DNA of 64,000 nucleotides from Roseimarinus sediminis (GCF_050433125.1 NZ_JBNPXV010000006.1:62001-126000); one strand, 5' to 3'; shown: positions 46,754 to 54,835, numbered from the stretch's first letter. Program-made: numbers and translations. The notes: generated from the sequence alone by a model not told the origin.

Positions 46754-47494
46754 ATGAATACCATCCTTGAGCACCGTAGTATCCGAAAGTATAAAAATGA
46801 AGCCATTGCCGATGAGTTAATGATGCGTATTCTTGATGCAGGAATCAGGGCTTCTACCACCGGAAATATGCAGCTCTATTCCATTATCAATACCAGCGAT
46901 GCGGAAATTAAAAAGGCACTGGCCCCTGCGCACTTTAATCAGCCCATGGTTACCCAGGCTCCGAATGTACTTACCTTTTGTGCCGATTTTAACCGTTTTA
47001 AGCACTGGTGTCGTTTAAGTGATGCCCAACCAGGCTACGATAACTTTTTGTCGTTTATGACCGCTGCAATCGATGCCCTGCTGCTTGCACAGAACGTGAC
47101 AGTAGCCGCCGAAGCCGAAGGACTCGGGATCTGTTATCTGGGAACAACTACCTACAATGCCGATCAAATTATCGATGTGCTGAAACTACCGGCCGGGGTG
47201 GTACCTGTAACTACCTTAACCATTGGCTGGCCCGATGAACATCCGCCGCTTACCGATCGTCTGCCCCTGGAGGCTGTGCTGCACCAAAATGTGTACAGTG
47301 CGTATTCCGATGAAAGTATCAAGGCCTTGTATGCCGAAAAAGAGGCCTTGCCGGAAAACCTTCAGTTTATAAAGGAAAACAACAAACAAAGCCTGGCCCA
47401 GGTGTTTACCGATGTGCGCTACAAAAAGGCCGATAACGAACATTTTTCGAAGGTACTGCTGGACGTGCTGAAGAGACAGGGATTTCTGGAATAA
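46754..47494 (+). CDS. Nitroreductase-family FMN oxidoreductase (246 aa)
   Basis: NfsA/Frp-like. N-terminal ILEHRSIRKYKNEAI is the FMN-binding signature; ASTTGNMQLYSII and AEGLGICYLGTT follow, and the C-terminal ~60 residues form the family's extended tail (YAEKEALPENLQFIKENNKQ). Likely a cytosolic NAD(P)H-dependent quinone or nitro-compound reductase. It is the last core gene before the accessory island. Confidence 0.9.
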   Translation: MNTILEHRSIRKYKNEAIADELMMRILDAGIRASTTGNMQLYSIINTSDAEIKKALAPAHFNQPMVTQAPNVLTFCADFNRFKHWCRLSDAQPGYDNFLSFMTAAIDALLLAQNVTVAAEAEGLGICYLGTTTYNADQIIDVLKLPAGVVPVTTLTIGWPDEHPPLTDRLPLEAVLHQNVYSAYSDESIKALYAEKEALPENLQFIKENNKQSLAQVFTDVRYKKADNEHFSKVLLDVLKRQGFLE

Positions 47495-47506
47495 GGAAAA
47501 TGTCAT

Positions 47507-47562
47507 TACCGGTATAGAGACGCACTATTGTAGAGACGCACTATAGTGCGTCTCTACCGGTA
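47507..47562. repeat. Left island palindrome (GTAGAGACGCAC family)
   Basis: A perfect 28-bp palindrome at 47530-47557 (arms GTAGAGACGCAC and GTGCGTCTCTAC, centre TATA), preceded by a partial direct copy (47513-47529). The whole is enclosed by TACCGGTA at each end. A second copy of the 28-bp palindrome lies at 56904-56931. Confidence 0.92.
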
Positions 47563-47617
47563 AATAGGAAAAAGCCAGCTAATCAATGATGTGATTGAAA
47601 TAGATTGAAAGCTGTTC

Positions 47618-47794
47618 TTAAATGCATTCTGTAACGATACGGCGAAAGCCGGGAGTGTAAATTCAATGCTGTGTTTACAAGGCCAAAGGCCTTAAAGCAA
47701 AAGCGCAGGGCAACGCCCTGGGTAAAAGGAACAGCAGAAGCCCAAGCCCCAAGGGGGCGAAAGAATAGCTGCAATAGTTGGTTTTTCTGTCCGG
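47618..47794. repeat. Module A, copy 1 (about 177 bp)
   Basis: Nearly identical to 50667-50843. It contains several short palindromes (AAGGCCAAAGGCCTT, CAGGGCAACGCCCTG, CCAAGCCCCAAGGGGG). No ORF is conserved, only a shadow. It abuts the RHS fragment directly. Confidence 0.9.
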
Positions 47795-47797
47795 TTT

Positions 47798-48221
47798 TAC
47801 AACATCTTCCGCGATTACCTGGGTACCATTACCGAGCTGAAAGATAGTACCGGATCCCTGCAAGAGTATAGCTTTGATGCCTGGGGGCGCCGCCGTAAAC
47901 CAGGTGATTGGAGCAACTACGACACAAGTGGCGAACCTGCCCTTTTTGCCAACCGAGGTTTTACCGGCCACGTTCAGTGAGGCCCTGTTAATGGGAGAGG
48001 AACGAACCATAAACAGTTGGCCGAACTAATCCCGGTAAGCGAAGCGGTACCGGGAAGCACATGACCGCATTCAAACTTATAAATATGAACGGCCGTTTGG
48101 GAGTTTATCCCGCGTTTGGCGGGAACCCCGTATTGGCCGTTTCCTAAATCCTGATAACTTTGTACAACAGCCCGGTAATACCCAAAGCTATAACCGATAC
48201 AGCTATTGCTTAAATAACCCG
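47798..48221 (+). pseudogene. Decayed RHS core, copy 1
   Basis: In-frame RHS core from YNIFRDYLGTITELKDS through EYSFDAWGRRRKPGDW to NRGFTGHVQ, then TGA at 47978. The rest of the core (ALFANRGFTGH ... NMNGRLYDPVLGRFLNPDNF in intact proteins) is broken by an ~90-bp insertion holding a TCCCGGTA palindrome (48031-48054), a second insertion with CCCGC/GCGGG (48109-48123), and one missing G in the PVLGRF codons. After this the frame NPDNFVQQPGNTQSYNRYSY continues into the tip ORF. No 5' part of an RHS gene precedes it. Confidence 0.85.
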
Positions 48222-48229
48222 TTGAAGTA
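48039..48229 (+). repeat. RHS core identity block, copy 1 (within 47969-48229)
   Basis: 47969-48229 is identical over 261 bp, with no indels, to 53478-53738. The frame of the tip gene is open from 48039 but has no ATG/GTG/TTG until TTG 48222. Confidence 0.85.
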
Positions 48230-49118
48230 CAATGACCCCGATGGGGAAATAGTATTTACTGCATTAGTTGGTGTGTCAATGTTCTTTACTGGAGGAGCAA
48301 CATCGTTTTTATTGCCATATGCGATTGCAGCAGATATTGGCTCTGTAGTTAATGTTGCATCAAACTGGAATAATATTGACAATTTTGGAGAAGGACTTGC
48401 CTATTATGGCGTAGGTGCTGCTAGTGGTGCCGCATCTCAAATTCCTGGTGCCGGAGTTCCATTGTCTGGATTTATTAGTGGAGCAGGGAATGAGTTTTTA
48501 AATACTAATATTTTAACCGATGATGTTTCTTTGAGTGATTTAGACCGAAGCGATGCTGGTAGGATTTTACTTTCTGGAGGAATTGGAGCAGCATCAAGTT
48601 ATTATGGAGCTAAATGGGGTGGTCAATTCTCAGATAAAGCAATTAATGGCCTAAATGTTGAATCTACATTTATGAAAAATGCGATTGAAAAAACTAGCCA
48701 AGGTTTTACAGTTGGCTATATTAATGGTTTTTTCAATGAAGTAATGTTAGGTAGTGGAGATGTTAAAACTGCTTTCAAATCAGGATTTGTACAAGGTGGA
48801 TGGGGAGCTGCATTTGGGTTTACATTTAGTAGTGTTGAATATGGCTTAAATAGAAGTGGCGTTGAGCAATATTGGACAAGAAATGAATTAAGCTTAAAGA
48901 TAAAAAGTCCATACGATGATTATTATGAATACAATTTCAAATATGAAAAAGGCATGCAACCAAATAGCCCTTATTACCAATACAATCCAAGAACAACACC
49001 GTATAATACGCCAGGTAATAATTGGCAAGTTCCAATGAGAGCCCCAACTCCCCCTCCAAGTAATTTTAATTTTTGGAGAACTATTTATCCTGAACTTTAT
49101 TATCCGTGGGGAAGATGA
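48222..49118 (+). CDS. RHS-associated C-terminal tip 1, candidate toxin (298 aa)
   Basis: Begins with the conserved end of the RHS core (LKYNDPDGE), then unique sequence: a hydrophobic, Gly/Ala-rich region (FTALVGVSMFFTGGATSF, YGVGAASGAASQIPGAGVPL) and a C-terminal ~90 residues ending PPPSNFNFWRTIYPELYYPW. No known nuclease or deaminase motif is seen. The TTG at 48222 is a poor start; in intact systems it would be the end of a long RHS polypeptide, so it may be silent or expressed from an internal ATG (48276 region). It overlaps the next ORF by ATGA. Confidence 0.7.
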   Translation: MKYNDPDGEIVFTALVGVSMFFTGGATSFLLPYAIAADIGSVVNVASNWNNIDNFGEGLAYYGVGAASGAASQIPGAGVPLSGFISGAGNEFLNTNILTDDVSLSDLDRSDAGRILLSGGIGAASSYYGAKWGGQFSDKAINGLNVESTFMKNAIEKTSQGFTVGYINGFFNEVMLGSGDVKTAFKSGFVQGGWGAAFGFTFSSVEYGLNRSGVEQYWTRNELSLKIKSPYDDYYEYNFKYEKGMQPNSPYYQYNPRTTPYNTPGNNWQVPMRAPTPPPSNFNFWRTIYPELYYPWGR

Positions 49119-49504
49119 GAAAAAATATGATTGAAATAATACTCGTTTCGGCTTTGGCGATAGGTGTATTTAGTTACAGGCTATTAAATAACAAAGACGA
49201 GCAAGAGATAATGAAAAAAGGAGAGTTTGCAATAGGAACTGTCGTAGGAATAAGTAAGACAGGATGGTATAGTCGAGCCAACGTAAGTTTTTCTTTTTAC
49301 TGTGATACACAGAAAATAGTAAAACCTCTCAGCAAATATCCGAGTAATATCAAAGTACAGCGTGACGAAAGATTTTTGGTTACCTATTTGCCAAATAATC
49401 AAAAGAAAGCAATTATGTTATTTGATTACCCAATAAAAGACAGCACCGATTATAAACGGTACGTAAAGGAGTTTGAGCAGAAGCGAATGCAGAAACAAGA
49501 ATAA
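49115..49504 (+). CDS. Candidate immunity protein 1, small membrane protein (129 aa)
   Basis: Start at ATG 49115, overlapping the tip's TGA (ATGA), so translation is probably coupled. One N-terminal helix (MIEIILVSALAIGVFSYRLL), then a DUF3592-like beta-rich part: IGTVVGISKTGWYSRANVSF ... ERFLVTYLPNNQKKAIM. Position after a unique RHS tip suggests an immunity protein; this is inference from gene order. Confidence 0.65.
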   Translation: MRKNMIEIILVSALAIGVFSYRLLNNKDEQEIMKKGEFAIGTVVGISKTGWYSRANVSFSFYCDTQKIVKPLSKYPSNIKVQRDERFLVTYLPNNQKKAIMLFDYPIKDSTDYKRYVKEFEQKRMQKQE

Positions 49505-49542
49505 CACTAGTTCGGAATTCGCTTTGCTGAACTTGCAATTGA

Positions 49543-49945
49543 AATCCGCGCTAATAAACAATAGGATTTGTAATCCGAAAAAAGATATTAACCTTTTAGT
49601 GTTTGCTGAGAATTGAAAAGCACTTATATGGCGAAGGCTTTTAAGGTGTGTCTTTAAAAACCAACTAAAACGCTAACGATTTTGATAATTAAATTTAAAC
49701 ACAATTCTATGAAGCCAAAAAAAATAATCCTGAGCATGTTGTTGGTATTGGCGATCAGCTTTGCCACACAGGAAATTATACCTTTACACTTAACGAACTT
49801 CCTCCGGGAATGTATATTGTAAAAGCAACAACCCGTCAAGGCTATGAAAAAGTGGAAAAAATATTTAAGAAATAGCGGTGGAATATTTCTGCTGCTGTTT
49901 GGTTTTGCACAATGCAATTTGTTCAACCTGGGAGACAAGCACGAG
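49543..49945. repeat. Module B, copy 1
   Basis: Matches 54964-55365: a leader with a GGATT/AATCC hairpin, the vestigial signal-peptide ORF, the T9SS CTD fragment and the first ~30 codons of the lipoprotein gene. Confidence 0.85.
49709..49875 (+). pseudogene. Vestige of a T9SS-secreted protein: signal peptide joined out of frame to sorting-domain end, copy 1
   Basis: ATG 49709 opens a 37-codon ORF with a signal peptide (MKPKKIILSMLLVLAISFA). From 49771 a different frame encodes the last ~34 residues of a type A sorting domain (NYTFTLNELPPGMYIVKATT ... KIFKK, stop 49873). The middle of the gene is deleted and the parts are out of frame. Confidence 0.75.
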
Positions 49946-50461
49946 ATATTCGACCCGTATGAGCACCCTTTACTGGCAACAGACGATACCCTTGTTTTTC
50001 AAAGCAATAACGATGTTGATTCGTTTTATGTGTCTGAATCGGAAGTTTATAAGCCCCATCTAAACCCGGCAAGTTCAGAGAGTGATGTTACGCAATATTG
50101 TGGAAATTTTCACGAAATGGGTGCAAATGACACCACACAATTGTGTTTTGATGTATTTATATATGAAAAAGAATATATAACATATAGTTATTTGTGCTAT
50201 TATTATTATTATGGTGGCGAAGATAATTGGGTTTTTGATAGTGTAGAGAAAGAAAATGGAAACTATTCCTTTACGATTGGTGATCATGTTTTAGATAATT
50301 TATACAAATTAGAATGGTTTCGTAATGAAGATAATGTGTTTGAAGGTAAAGCCGATTCTGTTTTATACAGCAAAGATTATGGGTTGATCAGGTACCGGCG
50401 TTTTGGTGAAGAGTATAAACTAAGTGTAGAAACCCTTGAAATGCTTATGGGAAGGGAGTAA
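49844..50461 (+). CDS. Lipoprotein, family 1 member (205 aa)
   Basis: It starts inside the sorting-domain fragment in another frame. N-terminus MKKWKKYLRNSGGIFLLLFG and then FAQC give a lipoprotein signal with Cys near residue 23. The rest is acidic and Tyr-rich (EHPLLATDDTLVFQSNNDVD, VDSFYVSESEVYKPH). It is paralogous to the 205-aa protein at 55266; the first ~30 residues are nearly identical and the remainder ~50-60% by eye. Function unknown; part of the tip cassette. Confidence 0.7.
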   Translation: MKKWKKYLRNSGGIFLLLFGFAQCNLFNLGDKHEIFDPYEHPLLATDDTLVFQSNNDVDSFYVSESEVYKPHLNPASSESDVTQYCGNFHEMGANDTTQLCFDVFIYEKEYITYSYLCYYYYYGGEDNWVFDSVEKENGNYSFTIGDHVLDNLYKLEWFRNEDNVFEGKADSVLYSKDYGLIRYRRFGEEYKLSVETLEMLMGRE

Positions 50462-50612
50462 TCAATAAATGATAGGCTTATAAATCATTAAAAAGCACAG
50501 CGATTTACACTCCTGTTTTCAATTCCTGAACTCAGAAATAGATCATACCCTTTAGATGACTTATTCTTTTCTATTCGGCTTTGCTGTTAACTTAGCTATT
50601 ACTGTTCACTTA
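50462..50612. repeat. Module C, copy 1 (about 150 bp)
   Basis: Matches 56053-56189 (CATTAAAAA, CACAGCGATTTACACTCCTG, CTGAACTCAGAAATAGATCA, TTTAGATGACTTATTCTT). Non-coding. It marks the 3' end of each cassette. Confidence 0.85.
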
Positions 50613-50666
50613 GTGGAAAGCAATAGAAGGCAGTTGAAAGCGATAGAAAGCAATTGAAAGCAATTG

Positions 50667-50843
50667 TTAAATGCATTCTGTAACGATACGGCGAAAGCCG
50701 GGAGTGTAAATTCAATGCTGTGTTTATAAGGCCAAAGGCCTTAAAGCAAAAGCGCAGGGCAGCGCCCTGGGTAAAAGGAACAGCAGAAGCCCAAGCCCCA
50801 AGGGGGCGAAAGAATAGCTGCAATAGTTCTTTTTTCTGTCCGG
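50667..50843. repeat. Module A, copy 2 (about 177 bp)
   Basis: Second copy of 47618-47794, with few differences. It is not followed by an RHS core here; instead unrelated DNA follows, suggesting loss of a cassette or a rearranged junction. Confidence 0.9.
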
Positions 50844-51123
50844 GTTTAACAGCTTTGTTCAGTCTCATCCGGAGTTCTTTTCGTATTTGGGTTTCAGCTC
50901 TGCGGTTCGATTCTGAGACAAGGGCAAGCCCAGTTGAAAACCAACATTTCGGTGCGCTGCACCTTCTGTTGAACTGCTACCATACAGCTATAAGCATTTC
51001 GGTGCGCTGCACCTGGGAAGGGATTGAAAAGTTTGAAGGGATTAAAAGATTGAGGCTGTTGTTTGATGTAGGCAATGTAGCCCGTAACACTATTAAGGTT
51101 TTGGAGGGCATTTTCGCTTATCC
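50844..51123. other. Intergenic debris
   Basis: No convincing gene. A 19-bp direct repeat, CATTTCGGTGCGCTGCACC, occurs at ~50945 and ~50997. A plus-strand frame ending GNVARNTIKVLEGIFAYP may be a fragment of an older gene. Confidence 0.4.
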
Positions 51124-51373
51124 TTAACGAATAAGTTTCCGGAGATTTTTCTTTTGTGCTGCCCATCGTTGTTTAGCTTCTGTTATACTTACAATTGGAG
51201 AATCTTCGGCGCACTCAACCCACGTTTTAAATTCTTCTTCGCTTATTGGCTCACCAGGCAAAGCATTTGAGTTTAAATCTGGCTCTTTTACAATCCGTAT
51301 CAATTGCTTATGTTCTAAGTCTTGTAAAGCTTTAAAGAGTTATTTCCTGTAAGTTCTATTGTCAGTGTTTCAT
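51124..51373 (-). pseudogene. Frameshifted antitoxin-like gene (about 83 codons)
   Basis: On the minus strand, ATG 51371-51373 opens MK, then TLTIELTGNNSLK in the next frame, then ALQDLEHKQLIRIVKEPDL ... EEFKTWVECAEDSPIV ... QRWAAQKKNLRKLIR to TAA 51124. Two single-base losses (an A after ATGAAA and an A in the TTAAAGCT stretch) break it. It resembles small antitoxins of type II systems in Bacteroidota; no partner toxin is adjacent. Confidence 0.65.
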
Positions 51374-51853
51374 AATACTTTACTACTTATTCTGTTGAGA
51401 GGGCACCCCAAAGTCACACAGTTGTCGTATTATTCCGCACTCCACCTTCTATGTTGTAATCCAAATTTTAAGAGCATTATTTTTGAGAAAATATTTTCTC
51501 CTATGTTTTTGTTTTTTAGAACATTATCTTTGTTTCTTGTAAAGAGGAAGAGGAAACAGGCAATGCCGGGGGGCAACCTGCGAGCAATACTCTTTACGGA
51601 TACACTGTATAAAGGGAGGTTTCGTGCCTCCTTTTTCCTTTATACAGGAATCCTTGCATGGCTAAGAAAACCCATTTTTCGTTTTCTTTTGCCGTCATAT
51701 AATTATAAGTCCTACAAAACAACCTTCTATCAGTAGACCAAGCTACATTTCCCTGATTCAGTTTCGATAGGTAAAGTGCCGCATTCTCGTTAAGCAGACT
51801 AGCTGCAAGGTGGAGTTAGCGGTCACTTTGATTTTTTCATTGTTTCTAAGGAC
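51374..51853. other. Non-coding region downstream of the IS110 transposase
   Basis: No supported gene; the 125-codon plus-strand frame (51359-51736) looks spurious. A strong hairpin (GTATAAAGG / CCTTTATAC with inner GAGG/CCTC) lies at 51607-51645. The right part should include the 3' end of the IS110 element. Confidence 0.4.
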
Positions 51854-53110
51854 TTATTTGACAACTCCTGATACATATTCTGTTTTATTTTTCAATACGT
51901 AATACATTCGGTTCAGTACTTTTCGGGCTATCCTTACAACCGCTTTGTTGTGTTCCATTCGCTGGATGTAGCTATGATAGCTTAAAATTAAAGCTGGATC
52001 ATGTCTTGCCGCAGTCCATCCACTTTCGATCAACAAACTTTTTAGTGTCTTTTGTCCACGGAAAGTCATTTCCCCATTATTCGACTTTTCACCTGAAGAG
52101 TGATAGTTTGGCACTAATCCTACGAACCCTGCAAAATGATCGGTATTTTCAAATCGTTCAATACTTTCTATTTCCACTAAGAATGAGATGGCTGTTATGG
52201 GTCCGATGCCTGGGATGGTTCGCAATAATTTTATGTTTTCGGCATATTTTTCACTTCGGGACATCTCTCTAATCCGTATCATTACTTCAAGCAAAAGCTT
52301 CCTTTGTTGTTCAACCTCTTGTACCAATAGCCGTAGTGTTTTTGTGCCGGAATCATGTTGCAAAATAACCTCTTCGCTGAGCCATTGTATAAAACGTTTT
52401 GACCAGTGGGAACCCGACTTTTCAAATTGTGGTGGATATTGTATTCCATAAAAGTAGAGGAACGATTTTATCCGTTGCTTAAACCTTGTCATGTCTTTTA
52501 CTAGTGTTGCACGCATACGCACCAGTGACCGGTCTTCCAATGTTTCAGGATCAGGAACATAGATTGCTTTTAGTTCTTTTGCGCGCAACGAACGTGCAAG
52601 TTTACGGCTATCGGTCGGATCATCTTTCTGCAATTGTTCTTTTTGCGAAGTGGGAACGTCCGCTGGGTTGATTACGATGTTGTTTATCCCCATTTTTTTC
52701 AGTTTGTAATGTGTCCAAAAACCACAAAAGCCGGCTTCGTATACCGAGTTATACCTTCCTCCCGGAAAGTTACGGTTTAAATAGTTAACTAAAGCTTCCA
52801 CAGATGGTGGCTGTGTGAAGGTTTTGTGTGCCAATTCTTCCGTTAAGATAGTAACATTCCAACTTTTAAGATGAACATCAATTCCGACAAAAATATTTTG
52901 TCCTTTGAAATCTAATTCAGTTCTTTGTGTAAGCATAAGTCATTGAATATTATAGATTAGTGATTTAATCAAAATTAATACTCTTTTGGCTTATGCTTCT
53001 CTTATTCAAAGCACAATTACAAACATAGGGACTCGTTTGAGCGAAGCGGAAACGAGGTGGAAGCTGTTTCTCGTCTGTGACGAGAAGTAGGCAACAAATA
53101 CATACAACTG
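51730..53110 (-). mobile_element. IS110-family insertion sequence (ends approximate)
   Basis: Defined by the intact transposase. Ends cannot be placed because the family has no terminal inverted repeats. The ~170 bp 5' of the transposase holds two or three hairpins (CTCGTTTCC/..AACGAG, CTTCTCGTC/GACGAGAA). It sits between cassette 1 and the RHS core of cassette 2. Confidence 0.6.
51854..52936 (-). CDS. IS110-family transposase (360 aa)
   Basis: N-terminal RuvC-like DEDD domain (NIFVGIDVHLKSWNVTIL with the first Asp, VYEAGFCGFW with Glu, INPADVPTS and KDDPTDSRKLARSL with the last Asps) and the C-terminal transposase_20 domain (LLRTIPGIGPITAISFLVEI, FAGFVGLVPNYHSSG). Full length and uninterrupted. 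IS110 elements lack terminal inverted repeats and use a bridge RNA. The start codon lies in one arm of an inverted repeat (52931-52941 / 52988-52998). Confidence 0.95.
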   Translation of the reverse strand: MLTQRTELDFKGQNIFVGIDVHLKSWNVTILTEELAHKTFTQPPSVEALVNYLNRNFPGGRYNSVYEAGFCGFWTHYKLKKMGINNIVINPADVPTSQKEQLQKDDPTDSRKLARSLRAKELKAIYVPDPETLEDRSLVRMRATLVKDMTRFKQRIKSFLYFYGIQYPPQFEKSGSHWSKRFIQWLSEEVILQHDSGTKTLRLLVQEVEQQRKLLLEVMIRIREMSRSEKYAENIKLLRTIPGIGPITAISFLVEIESIERFENTDHFAGFVGLVPNYHSSGEKSNNGEMTFRGQKTLKSLLIESGWTAARHDPALILSYHSYIQRMEHNKAVVRIARKVLNRMYYVLKNKTEYVSGVVK

Positions 53111-53170
53111 ATTTATGGCGCAAGCAAGCACAATAATCCCAGCCTTGCCTGACTCGCGGGGCTGGTAAAT
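52988..53170 (-). ncRNA. Candidate bridge RNA region of the IS110 element
   Basis: In transposase orientation, this 5' non-coding stretch shows three consecutive hairpins: one around CAGCC...GGCTGG (~53137-53163), one CTTCTCGTC/GACGAGAA (~53072-53090) and one CTCGTTTCC/AACGAG (~53033-53056). In IS621-like IS110 elements the bridge RNA is encoded in the equivalent position. Guide loops cannot be assigned without the ends and target. Confidence 0.3.
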
Positions 53171-53297
53171 TGTCTCAACTTTGATTTTTATGATTATTGG
53201 ATTACCATGATTATATTTGAACTTACTAAATCATCACGTGAATCATTTCAATCGTATGAATCATAGTTCAGACATTTTTGTGAATGGAGGTACACCC

Positions 53298-53730
53298 GTA
53301 GTGTATTCCATCTTCCGCGATCACCTCGGAACCATTACTGAAATTAGGAATAGCAATGATGGTACGATACAAGAATACAGCTTTGATGCTTGGGGGCGCC
53401 GCCGTAAACCGAGTGATTGGAGCAACTACGATACAAGTGACGAACCACCTCTGTTTGCCAACCGAGGTTTTACAGGGCACGTTCAGTGAGGCCCTGTTAA
53501 TGGGAGAGGAACGAACCATAAACAGTTGGCCGAACTAATCCCGGTAAGCGAAGCGGTACCGGGAAGCACATGACCGCATTCAAACTTATAAATATGAACG
53601 GCCGTTTGGGAGTTTATCCCGCGTTTGGCGGGAACCCCGTATTGGCCGTTTCCTAAATCCTGATAACTTTGTACAACAGCCCGGTAATACCCAAAGCTAT
53701 AACCGATACAGCTATTGCTTAAATAACCCG
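53298..53730 (+). pseudogene. Decayed RHS core, copy 2
   Basis: VVYSIFRDHLGTITEIRNSN, EYSFDAWGRRRKPSDW and NRGFTGHVQ, then TGA at 53487, as in copy 1; the open frame reaches back to TTG 53217 with unrelated residues. The same ~90-bp insertion (palindrome 53540-53563), CCCGC/GCGGG insertion and missing G follow. Before the 261-bp identical block the two copies differ by many substitutions, mostly synonymous-looking. Confidence 0.85.
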
Positions 53731-53738
53731 TTGAAGTA
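53478..53738. repeat. RHS core identity block, copy 2 (261 bp)
   Basis: Identical to 47969-48229. Left of it the two core copies diverge strongly; right of it the tips are unrelated. Confidence 0.9.
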
Positions 53739-54414
53739 TACTGATCAAAATGGTGATTGGTTTTTTAGTTTGCTTTTTCCACCTGCAGCACCAGTTCTTA
53801 TCTATGTTGATGCTTTTTTATGGGGTGCTACAATAGATTATGCTTCTCAGTTTATAGATAATATATCAACTCAAAAATCGATGGGTCAAAAAATAAACTG
53901 GGGAGATGCATTGTGGAATGATATTGACTTTGTTGATGTTGGTATATCCGGTTTAACAGATGCAGCAACACTAGGAATAGGTAAAATAACTAAACTTCCA
54001 AAGTACGCTAAAATTGGATTTGGATTAAAAGCTGCAGCAATATTTGGTTCAAACACAGCAAAAGCCCATGTTGATTATAAACCTGGAACTGGCTGGAATA
54101 CATCAAAATCAAGAGACGAAATAAATGCTGAGTTGTGGGCAAGTAACATAACATCTTTAACCCTTGGTAAAACTTATGATTTTGGAATTGATAAGGTTTT
54201 GCCTAAAAAAATGGTTGGAGATATGTTGTCAGACAAATTTTCTGAAAGATTACAAAACTTCGCTGTAAAAACACTGGCATCTCCGGCACTTAATAATTGG
54301 AATCATTCTATTTATAATGATGTAATGAGAGGAAATAACTATTACTACAATATTGAAAAACAAAGATGGGAAAACGATAATTATGAAGAACAATGGTGGA
54401 CAAAATATGAATAA
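53731..54414 (+). CDS. RHS-associated C-terminal tip 2, candidate toxin (227 aa)
   Basis: Begins LKYTDQNGDWFF, then unique sequence unrelated to tip 1: a hydrophobic stretch (FFSLLFPPAAPVLIYVDAFL), a middle region (GISGLTDAATLGIGKITKLP) and a C-terminal region rich in Asn, Tyr and Trp (NDVMRGNNYYYNIEKQRW). No recognised catalytic motif. TTG 53731 is the only upstream start; the frame continues from the decayed core. It overlaps the next gene by 8 bp (ATGAATAA). Confidence 0.7.
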   Translation: MKYTDQNGDWFFSLLFPPAAPVLIYVDAFLWGATIDYASQFIDNISTQKSMGQKINWGDALWNDIDFVDVGISGLTDAATLGIGKITKLPKYAKIGFGLKAAAIFGSNTAKAHVDYKPGTGWNTSKSRDEINAELWASNITSLTLGKTYDFGIDKVLPKKMVGDMLSDKFSERLQNFAVKTLASPALNNWNHSIYNDVMRGNNYYYNIEKQRWENDNYEEQWWTKYE

Positions 54415-54835
54415 AGAAATTGAGCCAAAATTTAAACATTTTGCTTTAGCAATGCTAATCATATTGTCATTAATTTCTCCATTCTTTATTATTGGTGGCA
54501 GAAATGCAAGCAGATGTAATAACTATCTGAAAAACAATGGCAAAGAAGTAATTGCATTTTACGCTTACCCCGCGGGAAGAATGTCTAGCAGGGTATATAA
54601 ATTTGAATATAAAGTAAATGGAAAAAGGTTTACTGCAGCACTTAATAAACCCTTTGAATTATCTCCCAATTATCCATTTAAAGAAATACCAATAATGGTA
54701 AGATATGCAGAAGAAAAGCCAGGAAGAAGCATAGTTCTGCCAGATAAAGAATTTAATTACAAAGGCTTTCAAATAAAATGGATTACTCATGATGAAAGCA
54801 GATATTATTATATGACGATTAAAAAGGTTGACTAG
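54407..54835 (+). CDS. Candidate immunity protein 2, small membrane protein (142 aa)
   Basis: Start at ATG 54407 overlapping the tip stop. One N-terminal helix (FALAMLIILSLISPFFIIGG), then a DUF3592-like domain (VIAFYAYPAGRMSSRVYKFE, VNGKRF, EIPIMVRYAEEKPGRSIVLP). It shares topology and strand pattern with candidate immunity protein 1 but little sequence. Inferred partner of tip 2. Confidence 0.65.
   Translation: MNKEIEPKFKHFALAMLIILSLISPFFIIGGRNASRCNNYLKNNGKEVIAFYAYPAGRMSSRVYKFEYKVNGKRFTAALNKPFELSPNYPFKEIPIMVRYAEEKPGRSIVLPDKEFNYKGFQIKWITHDESRYYYMTIKKVD

Noticed and set aside
50599..50868. ORF shared by both module A copies (LFFRPLGAWASAVPFTQG)
   Set aside because: Frame follows the palindromes and changes at the ends; substitutions do not respect codons. 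Best read as a non-coding repeat.
51359..51736. 125-aa plus-strand ORF
   Set aside because: Low-complexity hydrophobic and basic residues, starts inside the antitoxin pseudogene and reads through a hairpin; no family resemblance.
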